Shown here piece after piece: positions 39,017-50,179 of a stretch of 64,000 nucleotides of DNA. Made by a program: the position numbers and the translations under genes. This DNA comes from Myxococcaceae bacterium JPH2 (GTDB lineage Bacteria; Myxococcota; Myxococcia; Myxococcales; Myxococcaceae), in the NCBI GenBank assembly GCA_016458225.1, contig JAEMGR010000010.1:247969-311968 (forward strand), written 5' to 3'. Positions within the stretch are counted from its first letter, which is position 1; the number at the start of each line of letters is the position of its first letter. A model generated the notes under the pieces. The model was not told the DNA's origin and ran no database searches. It worked only from the letters and a program-made list of their open reading frames with translations.

Positions 39017-39307
39017 TCAGAGTTCCGGCATGGCGATGCGCACCACCGCCCCCGGCTCCTCCATCACGTCGAAAGGGTTGAGCACGTCATTCGCATCGCA
39101 GACGCGCCAGAACTGCTCCGGGTCGCCGAGCGTGCGCGCGGTCAACAGGTCCAGACGATCTCCCTCCGTGACGGTGATCTCCGCGAGCAGGCGCATCTCC
39201 TGCCCCGAGGGAAGGAAGCGGCGGCGCTTGTACGCAGCCACGCGCCCGTCCGGCAGCGTCAGGGTCACGGTCTCCAGCACGGCGTAGCGACTGGTGGGAT
39301 CGAACAT
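39017..39307 (-). CDS. LysM-like small baseplate protein
   Basis: The 96-residue protein contains a LysM-like fold: AEITVTEGDRLDLLTARTLG and PEQFWRVCDANDVLNP. In Afp7-type proteins this domain is often fused behind the CIS-tube domain, whereas here it is a separate gene 7 bp after the CIS-tube gene. LysM modules of contractile tails (gp53-like) hold baseplate wedges together. The ATG at 39307 gives the best length. Confidence 0.82.
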   Translation of the reverse strand: MFDPTSRYAVLETVTLTLPDGRVAAYKRRRFLPSGQEMRLLAEITVTEGDRLDLLTARTLGDPEQFWRVCDANDVLNPFDVMEEPGAVVRIAMPEL

Positions 39308-39314
39308 GCGCGAG

Positions 39315-39953
39315 TCACCTCGGCAGCGCGCTGGCAGCACCCGACACGCTGCCAACCACGGCCATGGCCTCCTTGATGACCTGGTGAGAGAAGAAGAGGG
39401 CGTAGCCCGGGTGCCCCAAGGGCAAGTCGTTGTAGGTGAGCACCCGCAGCGCCAGGGACACCTTGGCCCGGATGGGATTGAGGGCCGGGTCGTAGGCCTC
39501 CTCGGTGATGGAGAACTCGGTGAGGCGCACCGGCACCACGCGCTTCGGGCCCCAGACGAACAGCGTCATGGACGACACGTTGGGCAGCACCTCCAGCACG
39601 CCCGCCTGCATCAGCCCGGCGTTGAGCAGCACCTGCGCCGTCTTCGGATAGACGAGCATCTCCAGCGCGGAGAGCTGCGGGTAGATGCCCATCGTCGTCG
39701 CGATGGGCTGGGCCGACGCGAGCTGATCCGTGGCGTCGATCTCCACGTCCAGCTTGATGGTCTCCAGCGGGGGGCCCTTGAGCCGCTGGGCCTCGGTGCG
39801 ATCGCCGCTGTCCCCCGCCATCTGGGGTTGCAGCGTCCGCGTCATCGTGTCCGGGTTGTACTGGAACACCACGACGCTGGAGACCGGGTTCATCGGATCC
39901 ATGCCGATGATGGCGCCGCGCTGCGTGCGCGGGGTCCGCGGGAAGGTGCTCAT
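39315..39953 (-). CDS. CIS-tube domain protein, tube initiator (Afp7-like)
   Basis: The 212-residue protein has the family opening VVVFQYNPDTMTRTLQPQM and the segment RLKGPPLETIKLDVEIDATDQ, followed by FVWGPKRVVPVRLTEFSITEEAYDPALNPIRAKV over residues 125-160. Proteins of this type join the hub to the inner tube and start tube polymerisation. It is 4-bp overlapped with the small upstream gene and followed by the LysM gene. Confidence 0.85.
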   Translation of the reverse strand: MSTFPRTPRTQRGAIIGMDPMNPVSSVVVFQYNPDTMTRTLQPQMAGDSGDRTEAQRLKGPPLETIKLDVEIDATDQLASAQPIATTMGIYPQLSALEMLVYPKTAQVLLNAGLMQAGVLEVLPNVSSMTLFVWGPKRVVPVRLTEFSITEEAYDPALNPIRAKVSLALRVLTYNDLPLGHPGYALFFSHQVIKEAMAVVGSVSGAASALPR

Positions 39954-40221
39954 CGTCGCCGCCCCTCCGCGTTCAAGCCCGAGTACAGGGCGCGCGCCAC
40001 GCTCGTGCCCATCGCCTCGGGCGAGGCGCCTGGCGTCACGGTGAGCGGCCCTCGCGCCAATCGGGAGGCCAGCGCGGACGCGTCCACGTGCGCGGGCAGG
40101 CCTTGCTCGCCCAGGAGGCGAGACAGCTCCTCGCGCAGGGCCTCCGCGACGCGGTGACGATGCGCGGCGGGGACGCCCTGGAGTACCAGCTCGTCGATGT
40201 GCAGCGCGATGCGTTGCGGCC

Positions 40222-40225
<4 letters not shown>
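39950..40225 (-). CDS. small conserved eCIS protein of unknown function
   Basis: The 91-residue protein (MRPQRIALHIDELVLQGVPA at the start) overlaps the ATPase stop and the CIS-tube start by 4 bp each. It is largely helical, basic and without a signal. LHIDELVLQGV...ALREELSRLL followed by a degenerate RLARGPLTV segment is a pattern I associate with short proteins beside the eCIS ATPase. No function is established from this sequence. Confidence 0.7.
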
Positions 40226-42191
<1,966 letters not shown>

Positions 42192-42195
<4 letters not shown>

Positions 42196-43388
42196 GGGAG
42201 AACCACCTGCTGAGCGGCATCGAACACGGGCGGCGTCACGCTGCGATCCACGACCAGCGACTCCACCCCATCCACCCGCACGCGCGCGTAGTGCATGCCC
42301 GAGGGCGCGGACGGCACGGTGAAGGCAATCGTCCCCACGGGGCCGCCTCGCGCGGGTGCCGCCACCTCGCGATCGCCCAGCAGCAAGGACACGCGCTGCG
42401 CTTCGCGCGCCTGGGGAGCGAAGGTCGCGGTCACCGTGACGGAATCATCCGGTGCCCGGGCGGACACACTGAGCGCGCTGACTCGTGGCGCCAGGGCCAT
42501 GGCCAGCGGATAGGTGACGCGCGGAGGCATCCCGGGCCGCTGGATGACCACGGCCACCGAGTACATGCCGGCGGGCCATGCGACCGGGTCGTTCGGAATG
42601 ACCACGGTGATCCGAGCGTCGGACGCCACCGATGCGGACAGATCCACCGGCGCCGTCCAGCGCGGGTGATGAAAGCGCACCGCCACCGAGTCCCCCGCGA
42701 GGTTCGCCCCCAGCAGCGTCACCGTCTCGCCGAGCCGCGCCCCCGTGAATGGATCCACGGGCTGAACGGACTCCAGCACCGGGAACGGCGGGGTCATCTC
42801 CGGGTGCGTGGTGATCACGGGGCTCAGCACCGGAAGCGGCGACCGGCGCGGACGCGCGCTCTCGATGAGCACGGCGGAGACCTGGTACGCGACGGAGATG
42901 CGGTACTGAGTCTGGAACGCCGTCCACATCTTGGAGACGTCATCCAGCGGCATCGGATCCAACGTGAGGCGGACGCGCTCCACCTGCTGGTAGAGGTCAT
43001 TGCCCGGGAGCGCCGTGCGGATCTCCTCGGGGCCCAGCACCGCGTGGTCGTACAGCACCAGCATCGCGCGCCCCAGCAACGAGTGACTTCCGACGTCATC
43101 GTCGCCTGGTCCGTAGGCCGTGAGCAGGTAGCCAAGGCGAAGCGCGAGCGGCGGAATCCCACCCTCACCCGCGCGGCCTGGAGCAGGCAGCTCCATGTTG
43201 CGCAGCGCCGGGTTCGGGTTCACCTGGAAGAGGAAGAGGTTGAGCTGATGGGTCGACGCGTCCTTGTCGCGCGCTCGATCCGGAGGCACGGTCGTGACCG
43301 CGAGGTCGGGTGTGTCGCCGTGGAGCCGATTGAACAGGAGGGCTCGCAGTGTGGCGGTGACCGCCGCGATGGAGAGGGGGTTGCTCAT
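42192..43388 (-). CDS. DUF4255 tail terminator/cap protein with C-terminal IPT-like domains
   Basis: The first 190 residues are the DUF4255 (Pvc16/Afp16) domain: PLSIAAVTATLRALLFNRL, HQLNLFLFQVNPNPALRNME, LALRLGYLLTAYG and HSLLGRAMLVLYDHAVL. In PVC and Afp the family caps the distal sheath and ends tube growth. Residues about 200-398 add Ig/IPT-like strands (FTGARLGETVTLLGANLAG, then a repeat with RVSALSVSARAPDDSVTV), an extension common in eCIS variants. Confidence 0.9.
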
Positions 43389-44383
43389 CGCCCACCTCCG
43401 TTGCGGCGGCGCAGGTACTCATCAAGGGACAGCGACGGCGTCCCACGCGAAGGAGGCGGCTTCGGCGAGGCCGCCGGCGCCGCGGCCCGCACCTCGATGC
43501 GACCGATGGTCACCTGCACCACGGGCGCTGGTGCGCCCTCCCCTCCCTCCAGGACCCGCTCGCGCCCCCGCGACAAGGACCCAGGGAGAGCGGACTCCCC
43601 CTCTCGCGTGAGCGGCCTTGCCACCAGCCCATCCTCTGCGAGCGCACGCGACACCCGCCGCGCTCCGGACGTGGGCTGCTCGCCGCTCATCGTCCGCGCG
43701 GACAACGGGGCGCGGGTCCGCGACGCGACATGCGTCCCCGCGGCGACCTCCCGCGCCTCCGCGGCGACGTCGCGCACGTCGACGTTCTCCCGCGCTCGCG
43801 CCCCGACGCCTTCCTCGGGAGCCGGCTGCGGCCCGCGTGGCTCAACGCGCCGTGCGGGATTTCTGGGCAGGAACGTCTCCGAACGGTGGCCCACTGCACT
43901 CGGCTGCGGAGCCGCGACAACGTTGGGGACGGGCAGCGCGACTTCGCGCTCCAAGGGCTCGGGCCTCGCGACCTCGCCACTCCCTTGAGGGCGAGGCGCG
44001 ACGTCACCGCGACCTGTCACGGCTCCAACAGCAACGAGCGGACTTCCCTCACCGCCTGGATCCACGACCACCGTGGAGGCTCCGCGCATCGGAGCGCCCG
44101 CACGACTCGGCTCGGCACGCGGCGGCACTGGAGCGGACAGCGTCGGCGCGGCGTGCGCGGGCAGCGCATCCGGCGACGACAGCGCCCGAGTCACCTGGAG
44201 CCACGGGGCCTGTCGGATCGCCCCAGGCATGGGCGCGCCAGCGGGCTCCCCTTCGGACGCAACGGCCCCGCCCTCCGCCTCTGGCATCAGCTCTGCGGGC
44301 GCGAACATCGAGGCGATGCGTGGCCCGACCCCGGACTCGGGTTGCAGCTGCCGGCTCACCAGATGGCTCAAGTAGTCGCTCAT
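43385..44383 (-). CDS. disordered eCIS protein with conserved N- and C-terminal motifs
   Basis: The 332-residue protein has almost no predicted fold: Ala/Pro/Arg/Glu dominate residues 40-280. Order is confined to the ends, an N-terminal helix MSDYLSHLVSRQLQPES and a C-terminal VQVTIGRIEVRAAAP plus PSLSLDEYLRRRNGGGR. Ends of this kind recur in eCIS loci as I recall them, though I cannot verify that here. Two anchors joined by a flexible tether suggest a linker between cap and chaperone, or a length-setting element. Overlaps both neighbours by 4 bp. Confidence 0.7.
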   Translation of the reverse strand: MSDYLSHLVSRQLQPESGVGPRIASMFAPAELMPEAEGGAVASEGEPAGAPMPGAIRQAPWLQVTRALSSPDALPAHAAPTLSAPVPPRAEPSRAGAPMRGASTVVVDPGGEGSPLVAVGAVTGRGDVAPRPQGSGEVARPEPLEREVALPVPNVVAAPQPSAVGHRSETFLPRNPARRVEPRGPQPAPEEGVGARARENVDVRDVAAEAREVAAGTHVASRTRAPLSARTMSGEQPTSGARRVSRALAEDGLVARPLTREGESALPGSLSRGRERVLEGGEGAPAPVVQVTIGRIEVRAAAPAASPKPPPSRGTPSLSLDEYLRRRNGGGR

Positions 44384-45111
44384 CGCGCCACCATCTCCAG
44401 GTAGCGCTGCCGCTTCCATGGACTCATCGCGAGGATGCGCTCCTCGGACCAGCCATAGGCGCGAGCCAGCACGTGCACCTCATGGAGCGCGCGCTGCGCC
44501 CACGCCTCGACCTCCCGCCACAGGAACTCACCGATGTCGAACATCGGTGTCCACGCGTGTCGACACGCGGGACACGCCACGGCCAGCTCCACGCGCGCCT
44601 GCGGATCCGCGCGCTCCATGGCGTCCGCCACCGCGACCTCCACCTCCGCTGGCAGCTCCGAAACGCTCACCGCGTGGCCCTCCCGGATCGCCTCCGACAC
44701 ACACCGCGCCAGCAGCCGCCTGCGCGCCCCGCCCGCATCCAGTCCGGACAGGCTCGCGAGGTCCCGACTGTCAGGCAGCCGGAACCGCACCACGTATTCC
44801 CCTCGCGCCACCTCCAGCACTTCCGGAACGACCTCCGGCGGTGCCACCCGCAGCGCGCTCACCGAGAGCGTCAGCTCCACCCGCTCGCCGCACGCGGGAC
44901 ACGACACCCGCCCCACCAGCTGCGCACCGAAGGTCCCCTCGCGCACCGCGAGCAGGAGCGCGTCCCGCTCGCCCACGGACAGCTCCGCCAACGCCTCGGG
45001 CGTCGCGTCCGGGAACGCCGCGCACAACAGCGCGAGCGCGCGCCCCGGTCCCGCATGCGGATGACCTGCCTCCCAAGCGCCGAGGAGCTCTGGCGCCGAC
45101 AGCGAGCGCAT
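44380..45111 (-). CDS. two-zinc-ribbon protein of the eCIS, possible assembly chaperone
   Basis: The 243-residue protein has two CxxC pairs, VSCPACGERVEL (about residue 68) and VACPACRHAWTPMF (about 180), which could form one bipartite or two zinc sites. The C-terminal helix ARAYGWSEERILAMSPWKRQRYLEMV resembles the short DUF6760-type tail found in tube/sheath operons. The protein might chaperone the tube or a tape-measure analogue, or belong to the T4 baseplate-like group. It follows the tube gene by 14 bp. Confidence 0.62.
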   Translation of the reverse strand: MRSLSAPELLGAWEAGHPHAGPGRALALLCAAFPDATPEALAELSVGERDALLLAVREGTFGAQLVGRVSCPACGERVELTLSVSALRVAPPEVVPEVLEVARGEYVVRFRLPDSRDLASLSGLDAGGARRRLLARCVSEAIREGHAVSVSELPAEVEVAVADAMERADPQARVELAVACPACRHAWTPMFDIGEFLWREVEAWAQRALHEVHVLARAYGWSEERILAMSPWKRQRYLEMVAR

Positions 45112-45125
45112 CGCGCGTCACCCGG

Positions 45126-45656
45126 TCAGGAGTTGGGGGGCTCCAGGAAGCTCGGCTCGGTGGGCTCACCCACCTCGTAGTCGCGCTCCCAGCCTTCGTT
45201 CTCCAGCTTGAGGTGCTGGATGGCGACGGCGTTCGCGTTCGCATCCAGGTCCGGCAGCGCCTGGAACTCCGACACCCACGCGCGGAACACGCGGTAGGAG
45301 ATCGCGAGCTGCCCGGCCTCGTTGTAGACCTCGATGATGAGCTCCTTGCGGAAGTCCTTGAGGGACACCTCCGCGCCGAGTCCGGAGCCGTAGTTCCACA
45401 CCTTGTTCGCCCACTGCTCGAACTCGCGGTCGTGCGTGACGCCGCGCTCCAGGGTGATGGCCTCGTACTCGGTGCGGCCGGGCGACTTGCGACTGCTGCT
45501 CGGATCGCCGCCCTCGCGGTGCTTGACGACCTCCGTGGTCCGCTTGAGCGCGCTCACCTTGCTCACGCCCGCCACGTACTTGCCGTCCCACTTCACGCGG
45601 AACTTGAAGTTCTTGTACGGATCGAACCGCTGCGCATTGACGCTGAACTGGGCCAT
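45126..45656 (-). CDS. eCIS inner tube protein
   Basis: The 176-residue tube protein has the phage T4 gp19-like core: MAQFSVNAQRFDPYKNFKFR, KVSALKRTTEVVKHREGG, TEYEAITLERGVTHDREFEQWANKV and the YRVFRAWVSEFQALPDLDA loop. Its ATG at 45656 has AAGGAG 8 bases upstream, and it lies 11 bp after the sheath stop. Polymers of this protein form the tube that carries cargo. Only one tube gene exists here. Confidence 0.95.
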   Translation of the reverse strand: MAQFSVNAQRFDPYKNFKFRVKWDGKYVAGVSKVSALKRTTEVVKHREGGDPSSSRKSPGRTEYEAITLERGVTHDREFEQWANKVWNYGSGLGAEVSLKDFRKELIIEVYNEAGQLAISYRVFRAWVSEFQALPDLDANANAVAIQHLKLENEGWERDYEVGEPTEPSFLEPPNS

Positions 45657-45667
45657 GGGGAGTCTCC

Positions 45668-47215
45668 TTACGCCTCGCTCTGACCAGCCATCTGCTGCAG
45701 CTTGAGCACCACGAACTCGGCCGGCTTGAGCGGCGCGAAGCCCACGATGATGTTGACGACGCCCCGGTTGATGTCGTCCTGCGTGGTCGTCTCCTTGTCG
45801 CACTTGACGAAGTACGCCGCGCGCGGGGACGCCCCCTGGAAGGCCCCCTGTCGGAAGAGGCTCTGCATGAACGCGCCCACGTTGAGGCGGATCTGCGCCC
45901 AGAGCGGCTCGTCGTTGGGCTCGAACACCACCCACTGGATGCCCCGGTACAGGCTCTCCTCGATGTAGAGCGCGAGGCGCCGCACCGGCAGGTACTTCCA
46001 CTCGTCCGCCAGCAAGTCATTGCCGCGCGTGGTGCGCGAGCCCCACACCACGCGCCCGGCGGCCGGGAGCGAGCGCAGACAGTTGAGCCCGAGCGGATTG
46101 AGCTGGCCATTCTCCAGGTCGGTCAACGGCACGCTCAGCTTGGAGACCCCCGCCAGCTGCGCGTCCAGGCCCGCGGGCGCCTTCCAGATGCCGCGCGCGG
46201 TGTCCGTCCGGGCAATCACCCCAGCCACGGCGCCGCACGGCGCGAAGGACTCGAGCTGATCCTCCCGCAAGGGGTTGGCCTCCACCAACCAGGGAAAGTA
46301 CATGGCGGCGTTCTTGCTGCGCAGTGAGCTGCCATTGAAGCCCGCCACCGCCTTGGCCACGGTGTTCCACGCGCGAGGAGGGTCCGCGACGAAGATGGCG
46401 CGACGGGCCTGCGAGTACGTCGCCGCATCCACCGCCAGCGCCGACTCGATGTCGCCGTCGTCCGCGAACCCATGCGGCGGAATGCACAGCAGGTTGAAGA
46501 TGTCTGCCTTCTCCAGCGCGTACAGGCCCTTCTTGTCCGCCTGAAGCCCGGTGCCCGAGGTGAACTCGGCCCGGGTGAGCACCGCGCCGTCATCTCCCTG
46601 CGTCGTCGGCGTGGAGGGGACGGGCTTGTTGTCCGTCACGGTCGAGGCCGGAGGCCGAGGCGCCGGAGACGGCAGCGCCGCCAGGTCCACATGCAAGAGG
46701 TCGGAGTTCTGCGCCAGCACGTTGGGGTAGTAGCGAGGACTCGTCGAGTCGATGGAGAGGTTGAGGAACGTCTCCGTCGCGTTGGTGCCCACGTCGTTGA
46801 GCGTGAGGTTGAAGAGCTTGTCGTCCTCGCTCTGGGTCCCGCTCTTCGCGGTGTTGTAGTCCACCACCACGCGCAGGTTGTTGCCCCACGTCCCCTCGCT
46901 CGCCGCGATGAACGGTGCCGTGCCCAACAGGAAGGTGGCGGCCTTGGCGTCCTTCTGCAGCCGCACGACGATGGCCTGCCCGCCACCATTGAGGAAGTAG
47001 TCGCGCACCGCGAAGGTCAGCGGGCTGCCCAACCACAGTCCTCCGAAGACACGCTCGAAGTCGCCATAGCCATTGACGATCACCGGGTCGTTGGTGGCGC
47101 CTCGCCGCGTGCGCCCTACGAAGGCGGTGATGGACGTGGGCACACCCGAGATGGTGCGAACCCCACTTGGAATCTCCTCGACGTAGACGCCCGGATAGCT
47201 GACAGCAGCCGGCAT
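45668..47215 (-). CDS. eCIS contractile sheath protein
   Basis: The 515-residue sheath subunit starts MPAAVSYPGVYVEEIPSGVR and ends KPAEFVVLKLQQMAGQSEA, the normal sheath boundaries. Family landmarks include FVGRTRRGATNDPVIVNGYGDFERVFG over residues 29-55, TARGIWKAPAGLDAQLAGV, GRVVWGSRTT and LAEEWKY-like LADEWKYLPVRRL. The ATG at 47215 is preceded by GGGAGGGCG. An alternative ATG seven codons upstream (47236) is less likely. It is the first gene of the operon, ensuring high expression of the major structural protein. Confidence 0.95.
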   Translation of the reverse strand: MPAAVSYPGVYVEEIPSGVRTISGVPTSITAFVGRTRRGATNDPVIVNGYGDFERVFGGLWLGSPLTFAVRDYFLNGGGQAIVVRLQKDAKAATFLLGTAPFIAASEGTWGNNLRVVVDYNTAKSGTQSEDDKLFNLTLNDVGTNATETFLNLSIDSTSPRYYPNVLAQNSDLLHVDLAALPSPAPRPPASTVTDNKPVPSTPTTQGDDGAVLTRAEFTSGTGLQADKKGLYALEKADIFNLLCIPPHGFADDGDIESALAVDAATYSQARRAIFVADPPRAWNTVAKAVAGFNGSSLRSKNAAMYFPWLVEANPLREDQLESFAPCGAVAGVIARTDTARGIWKAPAGLDAQLAGVSKLSVPLTDLENGQLNPLGLNCLRSLPAAGRVVWGSRTTRGNDLLADEWKYLPVRRLALYIEESLYRGIQWVVFEPNDEPLWAQIRLNVGAFMQSLFRQGAFQGASPRAAYFVKCDKETTTQDDINRGVVNIIVGFAPLKPAEFVVLKLQQMAGQSEA

Positions 47216-47772
47216 AGAGTCGCCCTCCCAATGCAATGGGTTCTGAATGCCCGGACCGCGGCTCGAACGCAGACAGGGCCTAGCGGCGCGCGCACCAAGG
47301 CCTCGCGCACCGGTGCAGCAAGCACGTCCGTGAACTCAGCTCATGGATTCGCGAATGACTTCCTGATGCATCGGCCCCCCGCCGAGGAATCCCTGAAGAT
47401 TCCACGCATACAAAGTCGCCCAGCAACAATGCCAAAATCAGAACGCCCTGTCACCCAATCCTTGACAAAAATCCCCAACCCAGCCCGTTCCTACCCCATG
47501 GAGAGGACGCAATCACAGACCTCCAACATCCCATCACCAGACACAATGACTCATCATTTCCAGCTCAGTTCGCGCATCCTTGCCGCGGCGCACCACGCCG
47601 CAGGGGTTTTGAGAGACATTGAAGAAGAACCCCATGAGCGGAATTGCGGCGCGCACAGGCGCCACTGTGAACCCGCCATCGGATCCGCGCGGCACGCCCC
47701 TCGGTTTCGGAGGTGCAACGGGGCGACCGAGGCCGCCCCGGCACCTCTCTCAACGAAACCGCCGGGTGCGCG
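47216..47772. other. low-GC leader region upstream of the eCIS operon
   Basis: No convincing gene is seen. The middle (about 47390-47600) is visibly AT-richer than anything near it (runs such as ACAATGCCAAAATCAGAACG and TTGACAAAAATC). That is expected for a promoter region of a horizontally mobile operon. I searched by eye for sigma-70 and sigma-54 pairs oriented to the sheath and found none with good spacing. The operon promoter is presumably here but is not located. Confidence 0.45.
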
Positions 47773-49045
47773 TCACCACATCCCAGGCTTCCAGGTGTCC
47801 GAGGCGTTCGTGGAGGAAGGCAGCGAGATGGACGGAGCACTCTGGACGTGAGGCCCCAGGATGGCCGGCAGTGAGGGCGTCAGCGTGCCCACGAACAAGA
47901 CACCCCGAGCACCGTCGTCCGAAGTCTTCTCGTCGAGCTGGATATAGGCGCTCTGCCCTGGCATGGAGCGGAGCCTGTCCATGGGCGTCGCGCCCACGAC
48001 GCCACAGACGAGGCGCCCCTCCGGGTTCAAGTCGCAACCCCATCGCGTGCCTTGCGCGAAGCCCATCTCCAGAACCGTTGGCGCCGAGCCCTTGGCTAGC
48101 AGAGGCGCGGCTGCTCCGCCCGTCTTGATAGGGCCTCTGCCAGAAGCGTCCGGCCAGCAGACTGTCCTGATTGGCCGGGGCACCCGGCGAAGCGAGGTAG
48201 GCATCCAGACGCGCCTGCTCGGTCGCGGGAATGGACAGCCCCAGGACGACGGGCAGGCCCGTCTCGGCGAGCTGACAGAGGATGTCTCCCACGGACTGGG
48301 GCATCTCGTTCGAGCCGAGCTGCTCACCAATCAAGAGCGTGAGCGTCGGGGAGATGAGCGGCTCGAGCCCGCGCACCCGCTCGCCGCACTTCCCCTGGAG
48401 AGACTCGCGCTCCTTCCAGCGCGCCACGTAGAAGTCCGCTTCGCGCACGGGCGTGAGTCGCGGCTCGTCGACGATGTCGCCGCCCACCAACTCCAGGGAC
48501 GGTGCGGACTCCAGCCGAAGCGTGAGCGCCTTCTCCAGCTCCAGATCTCGCTGGCCCACCTGAACGCCGCGCTGCTCGCCTTCGGGGTTGTCGGGGCCCG
48601 CGGAGAGACGCGTGGGCCCCCTGGAGCGAAGGACCGCGTTCTGTTCCGCCCGCTCCCGCAGCATCTTCCACCACTGCTCCTGATGCTCCACGTCGTTCCC
48701 CATCTGGACCGTGGACATCCGGAAGATGCGGACCACGGACTGCCGAGGCGCCACGCGCAAGCCCGTCACCAGGTATCGCGAGAACTGAACGTTGCCCGAG
48801 CCCTTCTGCGCTGGAGGCTTCCAGGTGGTGAGCAACTGGGTCTCATCCTGGGTGTTCTCGAAGACGAAGCCGTGCTCCTGAAGCAGCTTGCGCGTCTCCC
48901 CCAGGGCTTCCGCCAGTGGCTTCTGGAAGACGTGTTCATAGCGGGGCTGGGAATCCTGGACCGTCTCGGAACGCCCACCGTGGGCACATCCCGCGCCAAT
49001 GACAGACATCCCCAGAAACAGGATCGAAGCCCATCGTGAACGCAT
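47773..49045 (-). pseudogene. lipoprotein gene broken by a frameshift
   Basis: The ATG at 49045 follows GGAGG and opens a lipoprotein signal (FLGMSVIGAGCAHGG, Cys about 19). Frame one is good through LLAGRFWQR near 48130. Sensible coding then continues in the next frame as GPIKTGGAAAPLLAKG to LPSSTNASDTWKPGMW, stopping at 47773. Frame one reads on into an Arg/Ala-rich tail instead. One extra base, or two missing, near 48120-48140 explains this. The break may be real or a sequencing error. The repaired protein of about 420 residues matches no domain I recognise. Confidence 0.7.
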
Positions 49046-49296
49046 GGATCCTCCGTGGCGCACGCCCGATCCATTGCGCCAACCTGCGCTATCCTGCCCC
49101 ACCTAGGAATTCAAACGACCCGGTGCGGGGCCGCCTATTGTGGACTCCGCGACTGGCAGCGGACGGGAGCGCCGCGCGGAGGGCGTCCGTCCATGGGGCA
49201 CGTCGAGGTTTCCGAGTGAACTCCCCCCCGAACGAAGCCCTCGTGGCCAACCGGCAACCCGTGTACGTGCCGACGCAGCACACAGGAGGCTCGAAC

Positions 49297-50070
49297 ATGG
49301 ACCTGCAGCTCAAAGGGAAGCTGGCGCTCGTCACGGGCGCCACCGCGGGCATCGGCCTTGCCATCGCGCGGCGACTGGTCACCGAGGGCGCCCAGGTGGT
49401 GATCTGCGGTCGGAATCAGCAGAAGCTGGATGCCGCCGCGGCGCAGACAGGCGCCAGAGGGGTGCTCGCGGATCCTTCGACCGCGGCTGGCGCCGCCGCG
49501 CTGTTCGCCGCGGTGCCCGCCGTCGACATCCTCGTCAACAACCTGGGCATCTACGAATCCAAGCCCTTCACCGAGATTTCCGACGACGATTGGCGTCGGT
49601 TCTTCGAGGTCAACGTCCTGTCCGGCGCCAGGCTCGCTCGCGCGTACTTCCCCGTCATGCTCCAGCGAAACTGGGGCCGCATCATCTTCATCGCCAGCGA
49701 CTCGGCGCTCATCGTGCCGCCCGACATGATCCACTACGGGATGACCAAGACGGCGCAGCTCGCCATCTCCCGTGGACTCGCGTCAGCCACCAAGGGCACC
49801 CGGGTGACGGTCAACTCCGTCCTGCCCGGCACCACTCGGTCGGAGGGCATCGTCGCGTTCCTCAAGAGCGTATCGGACGACCCGGATGCACCCGACGCGG
49901 AGATTGAACGCGCCTATTTCGCCAAGGAACGCCCCACCTCGCTGATCCAGCGAATGATTGAGCCGGAAGAGGTCGCGGCGATGGTTGCCTATGTGGCAAG
50001 CCCGCTCTCCGCCGCCACGAACGGCGCGGCCATCCGTGTCGATGGCGGAATCACTCCCACCATCGTGTAA
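49297..50070 (+). CDS. short-chain dehydrogenase/reductase
   Basis: The 257-residue SDR has the NAD(P) motif TGATAGIG (13-20), VDILVNNLGIYES, Ser about 134/136 in FIASDSALI and the catalytic Y147-G-M-T-K151. The typical C-terminal DGG is also present. The ATG at 49297 has an AGGAGG site. The family oxidises or reduces alcohol/ketone groups on many substrates, and closest by style are the 3-oxoacyl-ACP-reductase-like SDRs. The gene is not in an operon with a pathway that would reveal the substrate. Confidence 0.88.
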   Translation: MDLQLKGKLALVTGATAGIGLAIARRLVTEGAQVVICGRNQQKLDAAAAQTGARGVLADPSTAAGAAALFAAVPAVDILVNNLGIYESKPFTEISDDDWRRFFEVNVLSGARLARAYFPVMLQRNWGRIIFIASDSALIVPPDMIHYGMTKTAQLAISRGLASATKGTRVTVNSVLPGTTRSEGIVAFLKSVSDDPDAPDAEIERAYFAKERPTSLIQRMIEPEEVAAMVAYVASPLSAATNGAAIRVDGGITPTIV

Positions 50071-50179
50071 GGCGAAACCTTCATGCGCGGGGTGCGCCCC
50101 TCCCATTGGACAGACATTGACCTCCGCGCCACCGGGAACAGGGTTGCGCGCGCTCGACGAGGAGTGGTCTCGTAGCGGA

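Noticed and set aside
47400-47470. TTGACA and TGGCA...TTGCT sequences in the eCIS leader as promoters
   Set aside because: TTGACA is on the plus strand without a good -10. The TGGCA-TTGCT pair on the minus strand has the wrong spacing for sigma-54.
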